From positions 1-56,779 of the forward strand of contig JADFMS010000005.1 of the NCBI GenBank assembly GCA_022563775.1: DNA of 56,779 nt, in the 5' to 3' direction. Below the pieces are notes generated by a model. The model was not told the origin of the DNA. It saw nothing but the letters and a program-made list of their open reading frames with translations, and made no database searches. The stretch comes from Fidelibacterota bacterium. Its GTDB lineage: Bacteria > Marinisomatota > SORT01. The position numbers and the translations under genes are program-made. Below are positions 9,313 to 17,871 of the stretch, piece after piece. How positions within the stretch are numbered: the stretch's first letter is position 1; each line of letters starts with the position of its first letter.

Positions 9313-10724
9313 ACCGAACCGATAACCTCTAATATGGATTCAGAGAGTAATTCAATATCGTTTTCATTTATCGCTCTCAAGTCAATGAAAAAAGCGTCGT
9401 TATTTATGTAACCGATAACAGGCACTTCTAATTTTCTGAATTTTGCGGAAACGGTTTCGACAGTGTGCTTTTCGGAAGTGATGCAAACCGCAATGCTGGG
9501 AAGTTCCGCGACGGGCAGCGAACCGCTTCCCGCTTCGCCTGTTACCTCTCTAATTTCAACTGAATATTCATCACTGTTTTTGTTTAAGCCGGCAATAGCC
9601 TTTTCCGCTCTCTTTTTCAACTCTTCTAATGGAGTAGAGAAGAGAGAATATGCCGCATGTGTTTCTGAAAGTTTCTCCGGTTCCGCAAAGAGTTTCAGGG
9701 TTTCTTCCATCGCAGTCAATGTCGCTTTGTCGCAACGCAAAACGCGCATCAGAGGATTCTCTTTGCACTTGTCTATAACGGTCTTGGAACCTATAAGCAG
9801 ACCGGCTTGCGGACCGCCTAAAAGCTTATCACCCGAAAATGTCACTAAATCTATTCCGGTCTTCACTATCTCAGACACTAATTCTTCTCCCGGAAGTCCG
9901 AATTTTGTCAAATCTGTCAACGCTCCGCTTCCTAAATCGAATATAACAGGGATAGAATGTTTATGCGCTAACTCCACTATCTCTTTGTGTTCCGGGAATT
10001 TTGTGAATCCCGATATTTTGTAGTTACTCGTATGCACAAGTATAATGGCGCCGCTGTTTTCGTTGATCGCATTCTCGAAATCTTTAAGATGAGTGCGGTT
10101 CGTGGTGCCTATTTCTACCATTATTGTTCCCGCTCGTTCCATCACATCGGGCATTCGGAATGAACCGCCGATCTCCACCAACTGCCCCCGTGAGACGATA
10201 CACTCTTTTTTATATGCTAAAGTGTTAATGGCAAGAAGCACAGCGGCTGCGTTGTTATTGACGATAGCGGCAGACTCTGCCCCCGTCAGCGCTTTCAACA
10301 GTTCCTCGATGTGCTGATTTCGGTCCGAACGTTTTCCGTTTTCTAAGCTAATTTCAAGATTCGTATAACCTCCTGAAACTTCATACACTTTTTTAAGCGC
10401 AGCCTTGGATAGAGGCGCTCTACCTAAATTGGTGTGCAGAATTATACCTGTGGCGTTTATTACTTTTTTCATGCTCGGCAGGAAATCCTGACGGAGTTTC
10501 TTGGAAACTGATTCAGCCAATCTTTGAACTGTTTTCTCTTTTGTAGAATCTCCATTCCTCTTTCCCTTTAATATCAACTGCCGCTCTTCCTCCAATGAGG
10601 CTCGTAATTCCGACAGTATCAATTCATGCGGAAGAGCGATATTCTTCAATTCAGGGCGTATCAGCAGCGCGTCCACTGATGGCAGCGATTTTAGTTCCTC
10701 TTGAATCTCTTTTTTCTGCGTCAT
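9309..10724 (-). CDS. selA: L-seryl-tRNA(Sec) selenium transferase SelA
   Basis: The protein is 471 aa, the usual SelA length. It is a PLP-dependent fold-type I enzyme that converts Ser-tRNA(Sec) to Sec-tRNA(Sec) with selenophosphate. TGIILHTNLGRAPLS lies near residue 90, and the PLP lysine is Lys300 in FSGDKLLGGPQAG, matching the position of the catalytic lysine in characterised SelA. The N-terminal ~70 residues form the helical tRNA-binding region. It is the first gene of the selA-selB-mutS-porV-like operon and has a good promoter about 30 bases upstream of its ATG. Confidence 0.97.
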   Translation of the reverse strand: MTQKKEIQEELKSLPSVDALLIRPELKNIALPHELILSELRASLEEERQLILKGKRNGDSTKEKTVQRLAESVSKKLRQDFLPSMKKVINATGIILHTNLGRAPLSKAALKKVYEVSGGYTNLEISLENGKRSDRNQHIEELLKALTGAESAAIVNNNAAAVLLAINTLAYKKECIVSRGQLVEIGGSFRMPDVMERAGTIMVEIGTTNRTHLKDFENAINENSGAIILVHTSNYKISGFTKFPEHKEIVELAHKHSIPVIFDLGSGALTDLTKFGLPGEELVSEIVKTGIDLVTFSGDKLLGGPQAGLLIGSKTVIDKCKENPLMRVLRCDKATLTAMEETLKLFAEPEKLSETHAAYSLFSTPLEELKKRAEKAIAGLNKNSDEYSVEIREVTGEAGSGSLPVAELPSIAVCITSEKHTVETVSAKFRKLEVPVIGYINNDAFFIDLRAINENDIELLSESILEVIGSV

Positions 10725-10754
10725 ATGAGTCTTATAAAGTTTTGTCGAGCTTTT

Positions 10755-10783
10755 AAGATATGGAGAAACTTGAGATTAGTCAA
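10755..10783 (-). promoter_or_regulatory. Sigma-70-type promoter for the selA-selB-mutS operon
   Basis: On the minus strand TTGACT (10778-10783) and TATCTT (10755-10760) are separated by 17 bases. The -10 element ends about 30 bases before the selA start codon. Confidence 0.6.
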
Positions 10784-11343
10784 GGGATGTGAACTAATTC
10801 CGATATTCGATTTAGATCTTAAAATCTTTTATCTGATGTCCCTTCCGAGTCCGGCTGACTGACGGATATTGTGTGTAGACATGACACACCCCGTCTTCTC
10901 GACACTTAAATGTCTCGAATCCACCCCTCTTGATAGAGGGGAATTTTTTATCCCCTCCTTTTTAAGGAGGGGAAGCCTCGAAGAGGCAGGGGTGGTTGTT
11001 CTCGGTGCTGCAGGATAAGCCCTGACTATCTCGGAAAATATTTTATATTCTCCAAGTGTTTTTCTCCACATCATACTCTTGCCATTCCTGTAAGTGAAGC
11101 ATTCCGTCAGATTTATAAAATCTTAGATTTATTTTCTTCTCACCTGCGTTTTCACTACACATAGTGAACAAATACGTTGCATCTTTGGGTTCCAAAAGGA
11201 GTGTCTTCGAGACAAGCCCCGACTCGCACTCAATAATTCTCCTCTCTAATAAGAGAGGTGCCCATAGGGCGGGGTGTGTAAAGAGTTCTAAATGTAAGTT
11301 CTTATAAAGCCGATTGCGGATTTACCTGGATTTTTTTATAGAA
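10784..11343. repeat. Intergenic repeat block between selA and the MFS gene
   Basis: There is no supported gene in 560 bases. The block holds CCCCGTCTTCTCGACACTTAA with CCCCTCTTGATAGAGGGG (about 10884-10931), CCCTCCTTTTTAAGGAGGG followed by CTCGAAGAGGCAGGGGTGG (about 10942-10996), and a reverse-orientation CTCTCTAATAAGAGAG...GGGCGGGGTGTGT unit (about 11229-11280). All three are copies of repeat families seen at 592-1068 and 48662-49125. About 11060-11215 looks like ordinary non-coding sequence. Confidence 0.7.
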
Positions 11344-12537
11344 TCAACGCTGACTTACTGCTCTTCTCCTGCCGAGCAGGTATAACCAGATCGCCAATAA
11401 GATACCGGGAATCATAACTATACTCAGAAATACGAAAACTTCACCTATACCATATTTTTCCGCCACGTATCCGCTCAACGTTGAAGAGAACGAACCTATA
11501 CCGAATCCGATGGCGATGTTCAGTCCATACCCCTTCCCCCTACTTTTCAGGGAGTTGTAGCTTGCCAACAGTGTGTTGCCTACCGGTTGACCGGCAAAGA
11601 TGAATATGGTAAATATGAACGCCCATATTACGAGCGAATATTGAGCTGTCATACCCATGAACATAAGTGAAATTGAGACTATCGTCCAGAGTGGAATGAG
11701 AATCAGTGTCAGAGAATATTTCTCCGCTGCTCTTCCTCCTAACCACTGCCCGAACATCCCCGTGAGAAGAGCGGCGGTTGTTACCACTCCCCCTACGGCT
11801 ATCGGGTCCAAACCTTCCCACAGCATCACCTTGTGAGTAAAAAGATAAGGCATGAATGTAAGCGTACCTCTGTATACAAACCCGAAAATGATTGATGAGA
11901 GATAGAAGATAATCAGCTCGGGAAAAAGAGTTTTTCCTTCTTTGTGGTTAGCCTCATTTCCATCCAATTTTCCTTTAGTCAACGGCTTTAGATAAAAGTA
12001 AATTCCAATCAGAAGCGAGAGTAAGCCGAACAGCAGATAGGCATCCCGCCAATCGCCATAGCCCGCAATCAGACCCGATATCAGCGGCGCTCCCGCAAGT
12101 CCTATATTCCCGAAAATACCATGATATCCAAGCGCTCTGGGTATATTTCTAATTCTTCTTGAGATCATCGCAAGTCCGGCAGGATGATAGATGCTTGTGA
12201 AAAGACCTAATAGTATCAACCCTGCATAAAGCATTACCAAATCAGTTGATAATCCGATAAATAGAGATGATGCTCCCGAACCGATAAGGCAAATTATCAC
12301 AAGCCCCCGGGAACCGTATTTATCGGTGAGCCACCCCGAGGGAATCGCTCCCAGACCAAACATGAGGTAGGAGAGCGTGCCGAGGAATCCGACTTGTGTT
12401 ACGCTGATATCGAATTCGTTCATGATAGGTATCAATACGGCAGGCAATATCAGCATGAACGAATGAACAAGCGCATGTGCAATGGAGGCAAATAAAAGCG
12501 CTCTACGCTCTTCTCTGTTTAGTTTATTCTCGCTCAT
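11344..12537 (-). CDS. Major facilitator superfamily transporter (Fsr-like)
   Basis: This is a 397-aa inner-membrane protein with about 12 hydrophobic segments. MFS signatures are visible: GLGAIPSGWLTDKYGSR between helices 2 and 3, and SIYHPAGLAMISRR after helix 4, which resembles the HPAG motif of fosmidomycin-resistance (Fsr)-type exporters. The substrate cannot be read from sequence. The gene lies just downstream of the rplS operon terminator, with a repeat block after it. The first ~10 residues are charged and cytosolic. Confidence 0.85.
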   Translation of the reverse strand: MSENKLNREERRALLFASIAHALVHSFMLILPAVLIPIMNEFDISVTQVGFLGTLSYLMFGLGAIPSGWLTDKYGSRGLVIICLIGSGASSLFIGLSTDLVMLYAGLILLGLFTSIYHPAGLAMISRRIRNIPRALGYHGIFGNIGLAGAPLISGLIAGYGDWRDAYLLFGLLSLLIGIYFYLKPLTKGKLDGNEANHKEGKTLFPELIIFYLSSIIFGFVYRGTLTFMPYLFTHKVMLWEGLDPIAVGGVVTTAALLTGMFGQWLGGRAAEKYSLTLILIPLWTIVSISLMFMGMTAQYSLVIWAFIFTIFIFAGQPVGNTLLASYNSLKSRGKGYGLNIAIGFGIGSFSSTLSGYVAEKYGIGEVFVFLSIVMIPGILLAIWLYLLGRRRAVSQR

Positions 12538-12588
12538 GCCTTCATCCTAATCTGATATTTTTCATTAGTTCGGTTATGCAAAAGAAAC

Positions 12589-12620
12589 CGCCGTCCTATA
12601 CTCGTTTATACCGGACGGCG
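12589..12620 (-). terminator. Rho-independent terminator of the ffh-rpsP-rimM-trmD-rplS operon
   Basis: Perfect 8-bp arms CGCCGTCC / GGACGGCG enclose a loop with further TATA/TATA pairing. On the minus strand the hairpin is followed by GTTTCTTTT. It lies 45 bases past the rplS stop codon. Confidence 0.65.
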
Positions 12621-12665
12621 AATTTAACACTGATCGCTTTTTGATGAGCTATTTTCTTTCTTAGA

Positions 12666-13013
12666 TCAATTTTCGCGTTTTTCTGCTATACGGGCTGCTT
12701 TTCCGCGTAATTTCCTCAAATAAAAGATCTTTGATCTTCTGACTTTACCTACTTTGATCCTTTTCATACCCAATATACTTGGAGAGTGTATGGGAAATAT
12801 CCTTTCCACGCCGATACCCTGCGAAACCTTACGAATAGTGAATGTTTTATCCGCTCCTGTACCTTTGATCTGAATTACAACGCCCTCGAATTTCTGAATC
12901 CGTTCCTTGCCTGCTTCTCGTATCCTCACATCTACGGATAGCGTGTCACCCGCCCGAAAATCCAATATATCATCCTTCATTTGCGTCTTGCTATACTCTT
13001 GAACTTTATTCAT
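12666..13013 (-). CDS. rplS: 50S ribosomal protein L19
   Basis: The protein is 115 aa, typical L19 length. It contains FRAGDTLSVDVRIREAGKERIQKFEGVVI and the conserved FTIRKVSQGIGVERIFPIHSP and KRIKVGKVRRSKIFYLR blocks. L19 sits at the 30S-50S interface. It is the last gene of the conserved rpsP-rimM-trmD-rplS order and lies 27 bases downstream of trmD. Confidence 0.97.
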   Translation of the reverse strand: MNKVQEYSKTQMKDDILDFRAGDTLSVDVRIREAGKERIQKFEGVVIQIKGTGADKTFTIRKVSQGIGVERIFPIHSPSILGMKRIKVGKVRRSKIFYLRKLRGKAARIAEKREN

Positions 13014-13040
13014 TTCTAAATTCTCCAGTTCTGAATCGCT

Positions 13041-13730
13041 TTAACCTTTATTCTCAGTTAAAAGATCTGCTCTTCGCTCTTTGGTTCTTTTAAGTCTTAT
13101 TTCGTTCTTCCAATCTTCTATTTTTTTATGATCGCCCGACAGTAGTATCTCCGGAACTTCCATTCCCCTGAAGTTCGCGGGGCGTGTATAATGAGGAACA
13201 TCCAATAACGGATGCGAAAATGAATCGGTCTCTGCCGACTCGGGATCGCTAATCGCTCCCTCAAGAAGCCTGACAACGGAATCAATTATTGCGAGGGTCG
13301 GGATCTCTCCTCCGGTCACTACATAATCACCAATTGAAATTTCATCGGTTACAAGTGAATCGATCACCCTTTCATCGACACCCTTATAATGTCCGCAGAT
13401 GAATACCAATTCCTTCTCTTTAGATAGCTCGGATGCCATTTTCTGATCGTATTTGACACCAACCGGTGTAGGAAGGATTACTCGCTTTGTCGTTTCGCTA
13501 TCGGACAGCTCTTTTTCAAATGCTTCAAAAATGGGGCCTGCCATCATTACCATACCCGGACCACCGCTAAATGGATGATCATCTAATTTCTTATGCGTAC
13601 CCTCCCCGAACTCGCGAAGATTGATGATATTATATTCTACTATACCGTTTTTTTCAGCCCTTCCGAGTATACTCGCGGACAAAGCCCCTTCAATAATTTC
13701 CGGAAACGGTGTTATAATGCTGATCTTCAT
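13041..13730 (-). CDS. trmD: tRNA (guanine-N1)-methyltransferase TrmD
   Basis: The protein is 229 aa. This SPOUT (trefoil-knot) enzyme methylates G37 of tRNAs with SAM. Visible motifs are MKISIITPFPEI at the start, DDHPFSGGPGMVM (usually PFGGGPGMVM), FICGHYKGVDERV, and the knot sequence SIGDYVVTGGEIPTLAIIDSVVRLLEG. DVPHYTRPANFRGMEVPEILLSGDH near the C-terminus is also characteristic. It lies six bases after rimM and 27 bases before rplS. Confidence 0.97.
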   Translation of the reverse strand: MKISIITPFPEIIEGALSASILGRAEKNGIVEYNIINLREFGEGTHKKLDDHPFSGGPGMVMMAGPIFEAFEKELSDSETTKRVILPTPVGVKYDQKMASELSKEKELVFICGHYKGVDERVIDSLVTDEISIGDYVVTGGEIPTLAIIDSVVRLLEGAISDPESAETDSFSHPLLDVPHYTRPANFRGMEVPEILLSGDHKKIEDWKNEIRLKRTKERRADLLTENKG

Positions 13731-13736
13731 GGCTAA

Positions 13737-14288
13737 TCAGTTATTAAAATCTTCTATCGTGGTTATCATTACTGTTCCGGTGTTCATATTGACTTCCTGT
13801 ACATATTCGTGAACCGCCGGAATTAGAATCTCATTATCGCCCTTTGATACAACGTATACGTCATGAGCCGGATAGTTGAGCACCTCTGTTATCCTGCCAA
13901 GATTCGTACCGCTCTTATCCACTACGTTCATTCCTATAAGGTCTTCTATAAAGTATTCATCTTCTCCTACTTTATATGCCGCTTCCTCCGGGATCATAAT
14001 CTTAGCGTCACGCAAAGCTTCTGCAGTGTTTCGATCATCTACGCCGTGCAACTTCAATGTGAACTTTGAGCCATTCCATTCTGCTTTATCTATAGTATAA
14101 AGTATCGATTCGGAATCATCAATCTTCAAATAGATGCTTTCGAGACTCACGAGATGCGAAGGATGCGCTGTAGTAAGACTTACCTTCATTTCTCCTTTCA
14201 TACCTTTAGCTCCCTGAATCGAACCTACATATTTCATGTCGGGATCATAGCTGAAATTATTTGCATCTTTTATCAGTTCAGCCGTCAT
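13737..14288 (-). CDS. rimM: Ribosome maturation factor RimM
   Basis: The protein is 183 aa. The N-terminal RimM domain starts at YVGSIQGAKGMKGEMKVS (around residue 20). The C-terminal PRC-barrel domain includes EYFIEDLIGMNVVDKSGTNLGRITEVLNYPAHDVYVV and ILIPAVHEYVQEVN. RimM binds S19 during 30S assembly and is needed for 16S processing. Its start lies three bases after the rpsP stop. The order rpsP-rimM-trmD is the standard one. Confidence 0.95.
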   Translation of the reverse strand: MTAELIKDANNFSYDPDMKYVGSIQGAKGMKGEMKVSLTTAHPSHLVSLESIYLKIDDSESILYTIDKAEWNGSKFTLKLHGVDDRNTAEALRDAKIMIPEEAAYKVGEDEYFIEDLIGMNVVDKSGTNLGRITEVLNYPAHDVYVVSKGDNEILIPAVHEYVQEVNMNTGTVMITTIEDFNN

Positions 14289-14291
14289 ATT

Positions 14292-15263
14292 CTATTCTTC
14301 AATATCATCTTTCTTTTTAGTCTTCTTAGCTGCTGCCTTTTTTGGTTTAGCCGCGGTTTTCTTCTTTGGTTTCTTCTCTGCTACTTTCTTGGGTTCGGTC
14401 TTCTTTTTAGCAGCCGGTTCTTTCTTTGCAGCTGCTTTCTTAGGTTTAGGTTTCTTCTCCTCTGCGGGTGCTTCTTCAGCTTTCTCCTCTACAGGAGCCT
14501 CTTCAGCGGGAGCTTCTTCAGCCTTCTCCGCTATAGGAGCTTCGTCTACCGGAGCTGCTTCTTCAGCCTTCTCCTCTGCAGGAATTTCTTCTTCAGCGGG
14601 AGCTTCTTCGGCCTTCTCCTCTACAGGAGTTTCTTCCGCGGCTGCTTCTTCAGCCTTCTCCTCTGCAGGAATTTCTTCTTCAGTGGCTGCTTCTTCAGCC
14701 TTCTCCTCTACAGGAGTTTCTTCTTCAGCGGGAGCTTCTTCAGCCTTCTCCGCTATAGGAGCTTCGTCTACCGGAGCTGCTTCTGATGCAACCTCAACGC
14801 CGGTATCCTCCTTAGCGATTTTCTCTGCCCCCTCATCTACAACTGTCGTTTCCTCTGATGGCGCTTCAACTGCCTCAGCTTCCATCTTGGCTTTTTGTTT
14901 CTTCTTCTTGGAGATTCTGCTCTTCCTCTTCTGTACTCGTATCTCATGAGACATGGTCCATTTTTGCATCTCTTCGTTTATTTCCGTCTCTGAAGCGCCC
15001 TTTTTCATCAGATTGAATTTAAGAAGAAGTCCCTGATTCTTCATAATTCCACGGAAAGCCTCAGTCATTTCGGCGCCCTTATCGATCCAGTAATAGATTC
15101 TATCCTCTTTGACCACTGCCACAGGAGGATCCAAACGAGGGTTATAATGCCCGAGTGTCTCTAAAAATCTGCCATCCCTTTTCGATCTGGCATCCGCCGC
15201 TACCAAACGGTAGTGTGCTTGTTTTTTCTTTCCGGTTCTTCTTAAACGCAACCTAACTGCCAA
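14292..15263 (-). CDS. rpsP: 30S ribosomal protein S16 with long repetitive C-terminal extension
   Basis: Residues 1 to about 80 are a normal S16 (MAVRLRLRRTGKKKQAHYRLVAADARS; LGHYNPRLDPP). The protein is 323 aa, whereas S16 is usually 80-100 aa and only moderately longer in some FCB bacteria. After a linker with KRKSRISKKKKQKAK there is an acidic Ala/Glu/Pro region of near-repeats such as APVEEKAEEAPAEEE (about residues 160-265), then a basic Lys/Ala/Pro tail like histone H1 (KKPKPKKAAAKK), ending KKDDIEE. No frameshift is needed to read through, and rimM follows three bases later, so the tail is a real part of the gene. Its role is unknown; an unstructured, charged tail projecting from the 30S subunit is an inference. 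Confidence 0.95.
   Translation of the reverse strand: MAVRLRLRRTGKKKQAHYRLVAADARSKRDGRFLETLGHYNPRLDPPVAVVKEDRIYYWIDKGAEMTEAFRGIMKNQGLLLKFNLMKKGASETEINEEMQKWTMSHEIRVQKRKSRISKKKKQKAKMEAEAVEAPSEETTVVDEGAEKIAKEDTGVEVASEAAPVDEAPIAEKAEEAPAEEETPVEEKAEEAATEEEIPAEEKAEEAAAEETPVEEKAEEAPAEEEIPAEEKAEEAAPVDEAPIAEKAEEAPAEEAPVEEKAEEAPAEEKKPKPKKAAAKKEPAAKKKTEPKKVAEKKPKKKTAAKPKKAAAKKTKKKDDIEE
14460..14790 (-). repeat. Tandem repeat coding for the acidic S16 tail
   Basis: Units of roughly 45-60 bases built around TCTTCAGCCTTCTCC (plus-strand reading) repeat about eight times inside rpsP and encode EEKAEEAPAEE-type peptides. The copies are similar enough for slippage or recombination to change the copy number. 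Confidence 0.8.
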
Positions 15264-15283
15264 TTATCTTCTCCTTGTTAACA

Positions 15284-16621
15284 TTATTTCGAAAACATCG
15301 CATGACCCGGGATGCCCATACCGTGAGGTATTTTCCCTGACCCGACCGCTTTCATCATTTTTTGCATCTGTCTAAATTGTTTCAGAACATTATTCACTTC
15401 ATTCAACGATGTACCGCTTCCCTTTGAAATTCTTTTTCTTCTGCTTCCATCTATCAGACCGGGCTTGTTCCTTTCAGAAGGTGTCATAGATAAGATTATC
15501 GCTTCTGTTCTCGCCAATGCCCTGTCATCAATCTGGATATCTTTCATCTTATTTCCTATTCCCGGAATCATACCCAATAAATCCTGCATCGGACCCATTT
15601 TCTTGATACTGTTGAGCTGTTCGAGAAAATCTTCAAGTGTGAAAGTTTGCTTTCGGAATTTGTCTTCCATTTTTTTTGCGGTTTTATCATCAACAACAGA
15701 CTGAGCCTTTTCAACAAGAGTTACCACATCACCCATTCCGAGAATTCTGCCCGCCATCCTGTCAGGATGGAAGAGTTCGAGTCTGTCTATTGACTCGCCC
15801 ATGCTGGCGTAAACTATCGGTTTGTTCGTTGCCGCGCGGATCGACAGCGCCGCTCCGCCACGGGCATCACCGTCAAGTTTTGTGAGAACCACTCCATCAA
15901 AATCAACCTGAGCGGCGAACTCGCTTGCCGCATTTACGGCATCCTGTCCACTCATCCCGTCAGCCACAAATAAAATCAGTTCGGGCTTAACGCTATCTTT
16001 AATTTGACGAAGTTCTTCCATCATCGAAGAATCGATTTGAAGCCTTCCTGCCGTATCAATAATTACGACATCCCGATTATCTCTTACCGCTTGTTTAACG
16101 GCATCTTTAGATATTTTTAGCGGTGAATCACCTTTACTAGAAAACAGTTCCGCTCCGATTTGTTTACCGAGTTGACTGAGCTGTTCCACCGCTGCGGGTC
16201 GATATACGTCAGCTGCTACCAACAGAGGCTTCCTGCCTGATTTCATCAATCGATTCGCATATTTAGCCACAAAAGTTGTTTTCCCTGAGCCTTGCAACCC
16301 TACTACCATAACTATATGAGGCGTCTTGCCCTTTAATTCCGGTTCCTTCACCGAGGCGCCTCCCATAAGCTCAACAAGTTCATCATGAATAATTTTAACG
16401 ATTTGCTGACCCGGTGAAACAGACCTGAGAACTTTATCCCCCATAGCCTTTAACTTAATAGATTCAGTGAATTCTTTTACAATCTTGTAATTCACATCTG
16501 CCTCAAGCAGAGTACGGCGTACTGACCTCAGAGTGTCGGAGACGTTTTTCTCCGTTATCTTCCCCATTCCTCGAAGATTTTTAGTTATTTCCGCGAATCT
16601 GCCGCTTAGCTGTTCAAACAT
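15284..16621 (-). CDS. ffh: Signal recognition particle protein Ffh
   Basis: The protein is 445 aa, standard Ffh length. The N-terminal four-helix bundle is followed by the SRP GTPase domain with GLQGSGKTTFVAKYA, DVYRPAAVEQL, DTAGRLQID and TKLDGDARGGAALSI. The C-terminal M domain begins around residue 300 (FTLEDFLEQLNSIKKMGP) and contains the RNA-binding segment GSRRKRISKGSGTSLNEVN. Ffh with 4.5S RNA targets membrane proteins to FtsY/SecYEG. It lies 20 bases upstream of rpsP in the common ffh-rpsP-rimM-trmD-rplS order. Confidence 0.97.
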   Translation of the reverse strand: MFEQLSGRFAEITKNLRGMGKITEKNVSDTLRSVRRTLLEADVNYKIVKEFTESIKLKAMGDKVLRSVSPGQQIVKIIHDELVELMGGASVKEPELKGKTPHIVMVVGLQGSGKTTFVAKYANRLMKSGRKPLLVAADVYRPAAVEQLSQLGKQIGAELFSSKGDSPLKISKDAVKQAVRDNRDVVIIDTAGRLQIDSSMMEELRQIKDSVKPELILFVADGMSGQDAVNAASEFAAQVDFDGVVLTKLDGDARGGAALSIRAATNKPIVYASMGESIDRLELFHPDRMAGRILGMGDVVTLVEKAQSVVDDKTAKKMEDKFRKQTFTLEDFLEQLNSIKKMGPMQDLLGMIPGIGNKMKDIQIDDRALARTEAIILSMTPSERNKPGLIDGSRRKRISKGSGTSLNEVNNVLKQFRQMQKMMKAVGSGKIPHGMGIPGHAMFSK

Positions 16622-16700
16622 TTCCTCATCTCATTTTAAGCTTAGAAGCTTACCATCTTTCTTAAACTCTTGCAAGTTTTTTTTGTTGTTCCGCAATAAT

Positions 16701-17156
16701 TTAAAGCATTTCGAGCAGCTCTTTACTATGATCCTTCGGCTTAACTTTTTCAAAGACTTTCTCTACCTTGCCATCGGCATCCACCACAACCGTACTGCGT
16801 ATGATCCCCATATATTTTCTCCCGTACATACTTTTCTCACCCCATGCGCCATATGCCTCTGCAACCGCATGGTCTTCATCGCATAAAAGTCTGAAAGGCA
16901 GATCGAATTTACTTATGAATTTTTTATGAGACTCTTCCCCATCTTTGCTTATTCCTAAGAGTACGGCATTCTTTTCTTCGTACATTTCAAAATCATCCCG
17001 AAAATTGCATGCTTCGACTGTACATCCGGGCGTATCATCCTTTGGATAGAAAAAAACTATAACTTTCTTTCCTAAAAAGCTGTCAAGGGAAACACTGTTC
17101 CCATTTTGATCTCTTAAACTGAAATTAGGAGCATTATCTCCAACCTTTAAACTCAT
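16701..17156 (-). CDS. bcp: Peroxiredoxin, Bcp/PrxQ type
   Basis: The protein is 151 aa and predicted cytosolic (no signal peptide). The peroxidatic cysteine is Cys45 in FYPKDDTPGCTVEAC, and the resolving cysteine Cys50 lies five residues later, the atypical two-Cys arrangement of PrxQ. Later segments (LLCDEDHAVAEAYGAWGEK; RSTVVVDADGKV) also fit. It reduces hydroperoxides using thioredoxin. Its start overlaps the end of queC by 23 bases and ffh starts 79 bases after it. A second Bcp-type protein with a hydrophobic N-terminus is encoded at 42477-42995. Confidence 0.94.
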   Translation of the reverse strand: MSLKVGDNAPNFSLRDQNGNSVSLDSFLGKKVIVFFYPKDDTPGCTVEACNFRDDFEMYEEKNAVLLGISKDGEESHKKFISKFDLPFRLLCDEDHAVAEAYGAWGEKSMYGRKYMGIIRSTVVVDADGKVEKVFEKVKPKDHSKELLEML

Positions 17157-17853
17157 TAACTTCCTCCTTTACATAATTATCAATCACTCCTGCCTCTGAG
17201 AATGCAGCAGCTCTTGAACCGCATTTTATACAATCGCCGCACGCTCCTCCGTCATCCGGTGCTATACATGACAGCGTCAAACCGAGCGGGAAACCTTTTC
17301 CTCTGTTGATTACATCGCTCTTTTTAAGCCCCGTCAACGGAGTCAATATAGTCACGTGTTCACCCCTTTCCATTGTTAGAGCAGTCTCCATCTTATCAAA
17401 AAACTGACGGTTCCCGTCCTTAAAGGGATTATCCGATGTGGTTCCGATAGTGAGAATCAGTTCATGGTCATCTCTGCCGAAACTCACAGCTTCCCTCAGC
17501 AGAGTTTCATTTCTTCCGGGAATTTTTAACGTTTGAACGTCTTCTTCCGCGAGAGGGTAGCTCATTCCGTTGTATGCCCAATGTTCTTTAATCTTACCCG
17601 GAATTGATTCACGAATCACCATTTTATCTGATAATCCGACCTGTAAGGACTCGAGATAAAGTTTTGCCGATTCCAACTCTCTGTTTTCCCATCGGGTACC
17701 GGTTGAAACGTATACCGGAATTGGTTTTAAACCCGCCAGGACAGCCTCTCCCATGAGAACTGCGCTCTCAATCCCTCCGCTGAACAGAATACGCAGCTCC
17801 GCTGTCAAGTCAAAAACAGTCCAAGCTCCCTGCGTTTTAAGTTCAGAAACCAA
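17134..17853 (-). CDS. queC: 7-cyano-7-deazaguanine synthase QueC
   Basis: The protein is 239 aa. The PP-loop ATP pyrophosphatase motif is LFSGGIESAVL, a variant of the usual LLSGGLDS, with about 25 extra residues before it. PGRNETLLREAVSFG matches the QueC PARN-type block. The zinc-binding cysteines are in SCIAPDDGGACGDCIKCGSR. QueC makes preQ0 for queuosine. FolE, the first enzyme of that pathway, lies 18 bases upstream in the same direction, which supports the assignment. The best start in frame is a TTG at 17853 with a weak ribosome site, so the first residues are uncertain. The variant loop could also indicate a diverged QueC-like family. Confidence 0.85.
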   Translation of the reverse strand: MVSELKTQGAWTVFDLTAELRILFSGGIESAVLMGEAVLAGLKPIPVYVSTGTRWENRELESAKLYLESLQVGLSDKMVIRESIPGKIKEHWAYNGMSYPLAEEDVQTLKIPGRNETLLREAVSFGRDDHELILTIGTTSDNPFKDGNRQFFDKMETALTMERGEHVTILTPLTGLKKSDVINRGKGFPLGLTLSCIAPDDGGACGDCIKCGSRAAAFSEAGVIDNYVKEEVNEFKGWR

Positions 17854-17871
17854 TGTGAATGCTCAATCGGT

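Noticed and set aside
10784..11343. tRNA-Sec (selC) near selA/selB
   Set aside because: No long variable arm or 8-bp acceptor tRNA fold with a TCA anticodon could be traced. The gap is made of repeat-family units.
14154..14949. Two long plus-strand frames rich in Ser/Ala/Phe opposite rpsP
   Set aside because: They are mirror images of the repetitive S16 tail. The minus strand carries a recognisable S16 and the repeats keep all frames open.
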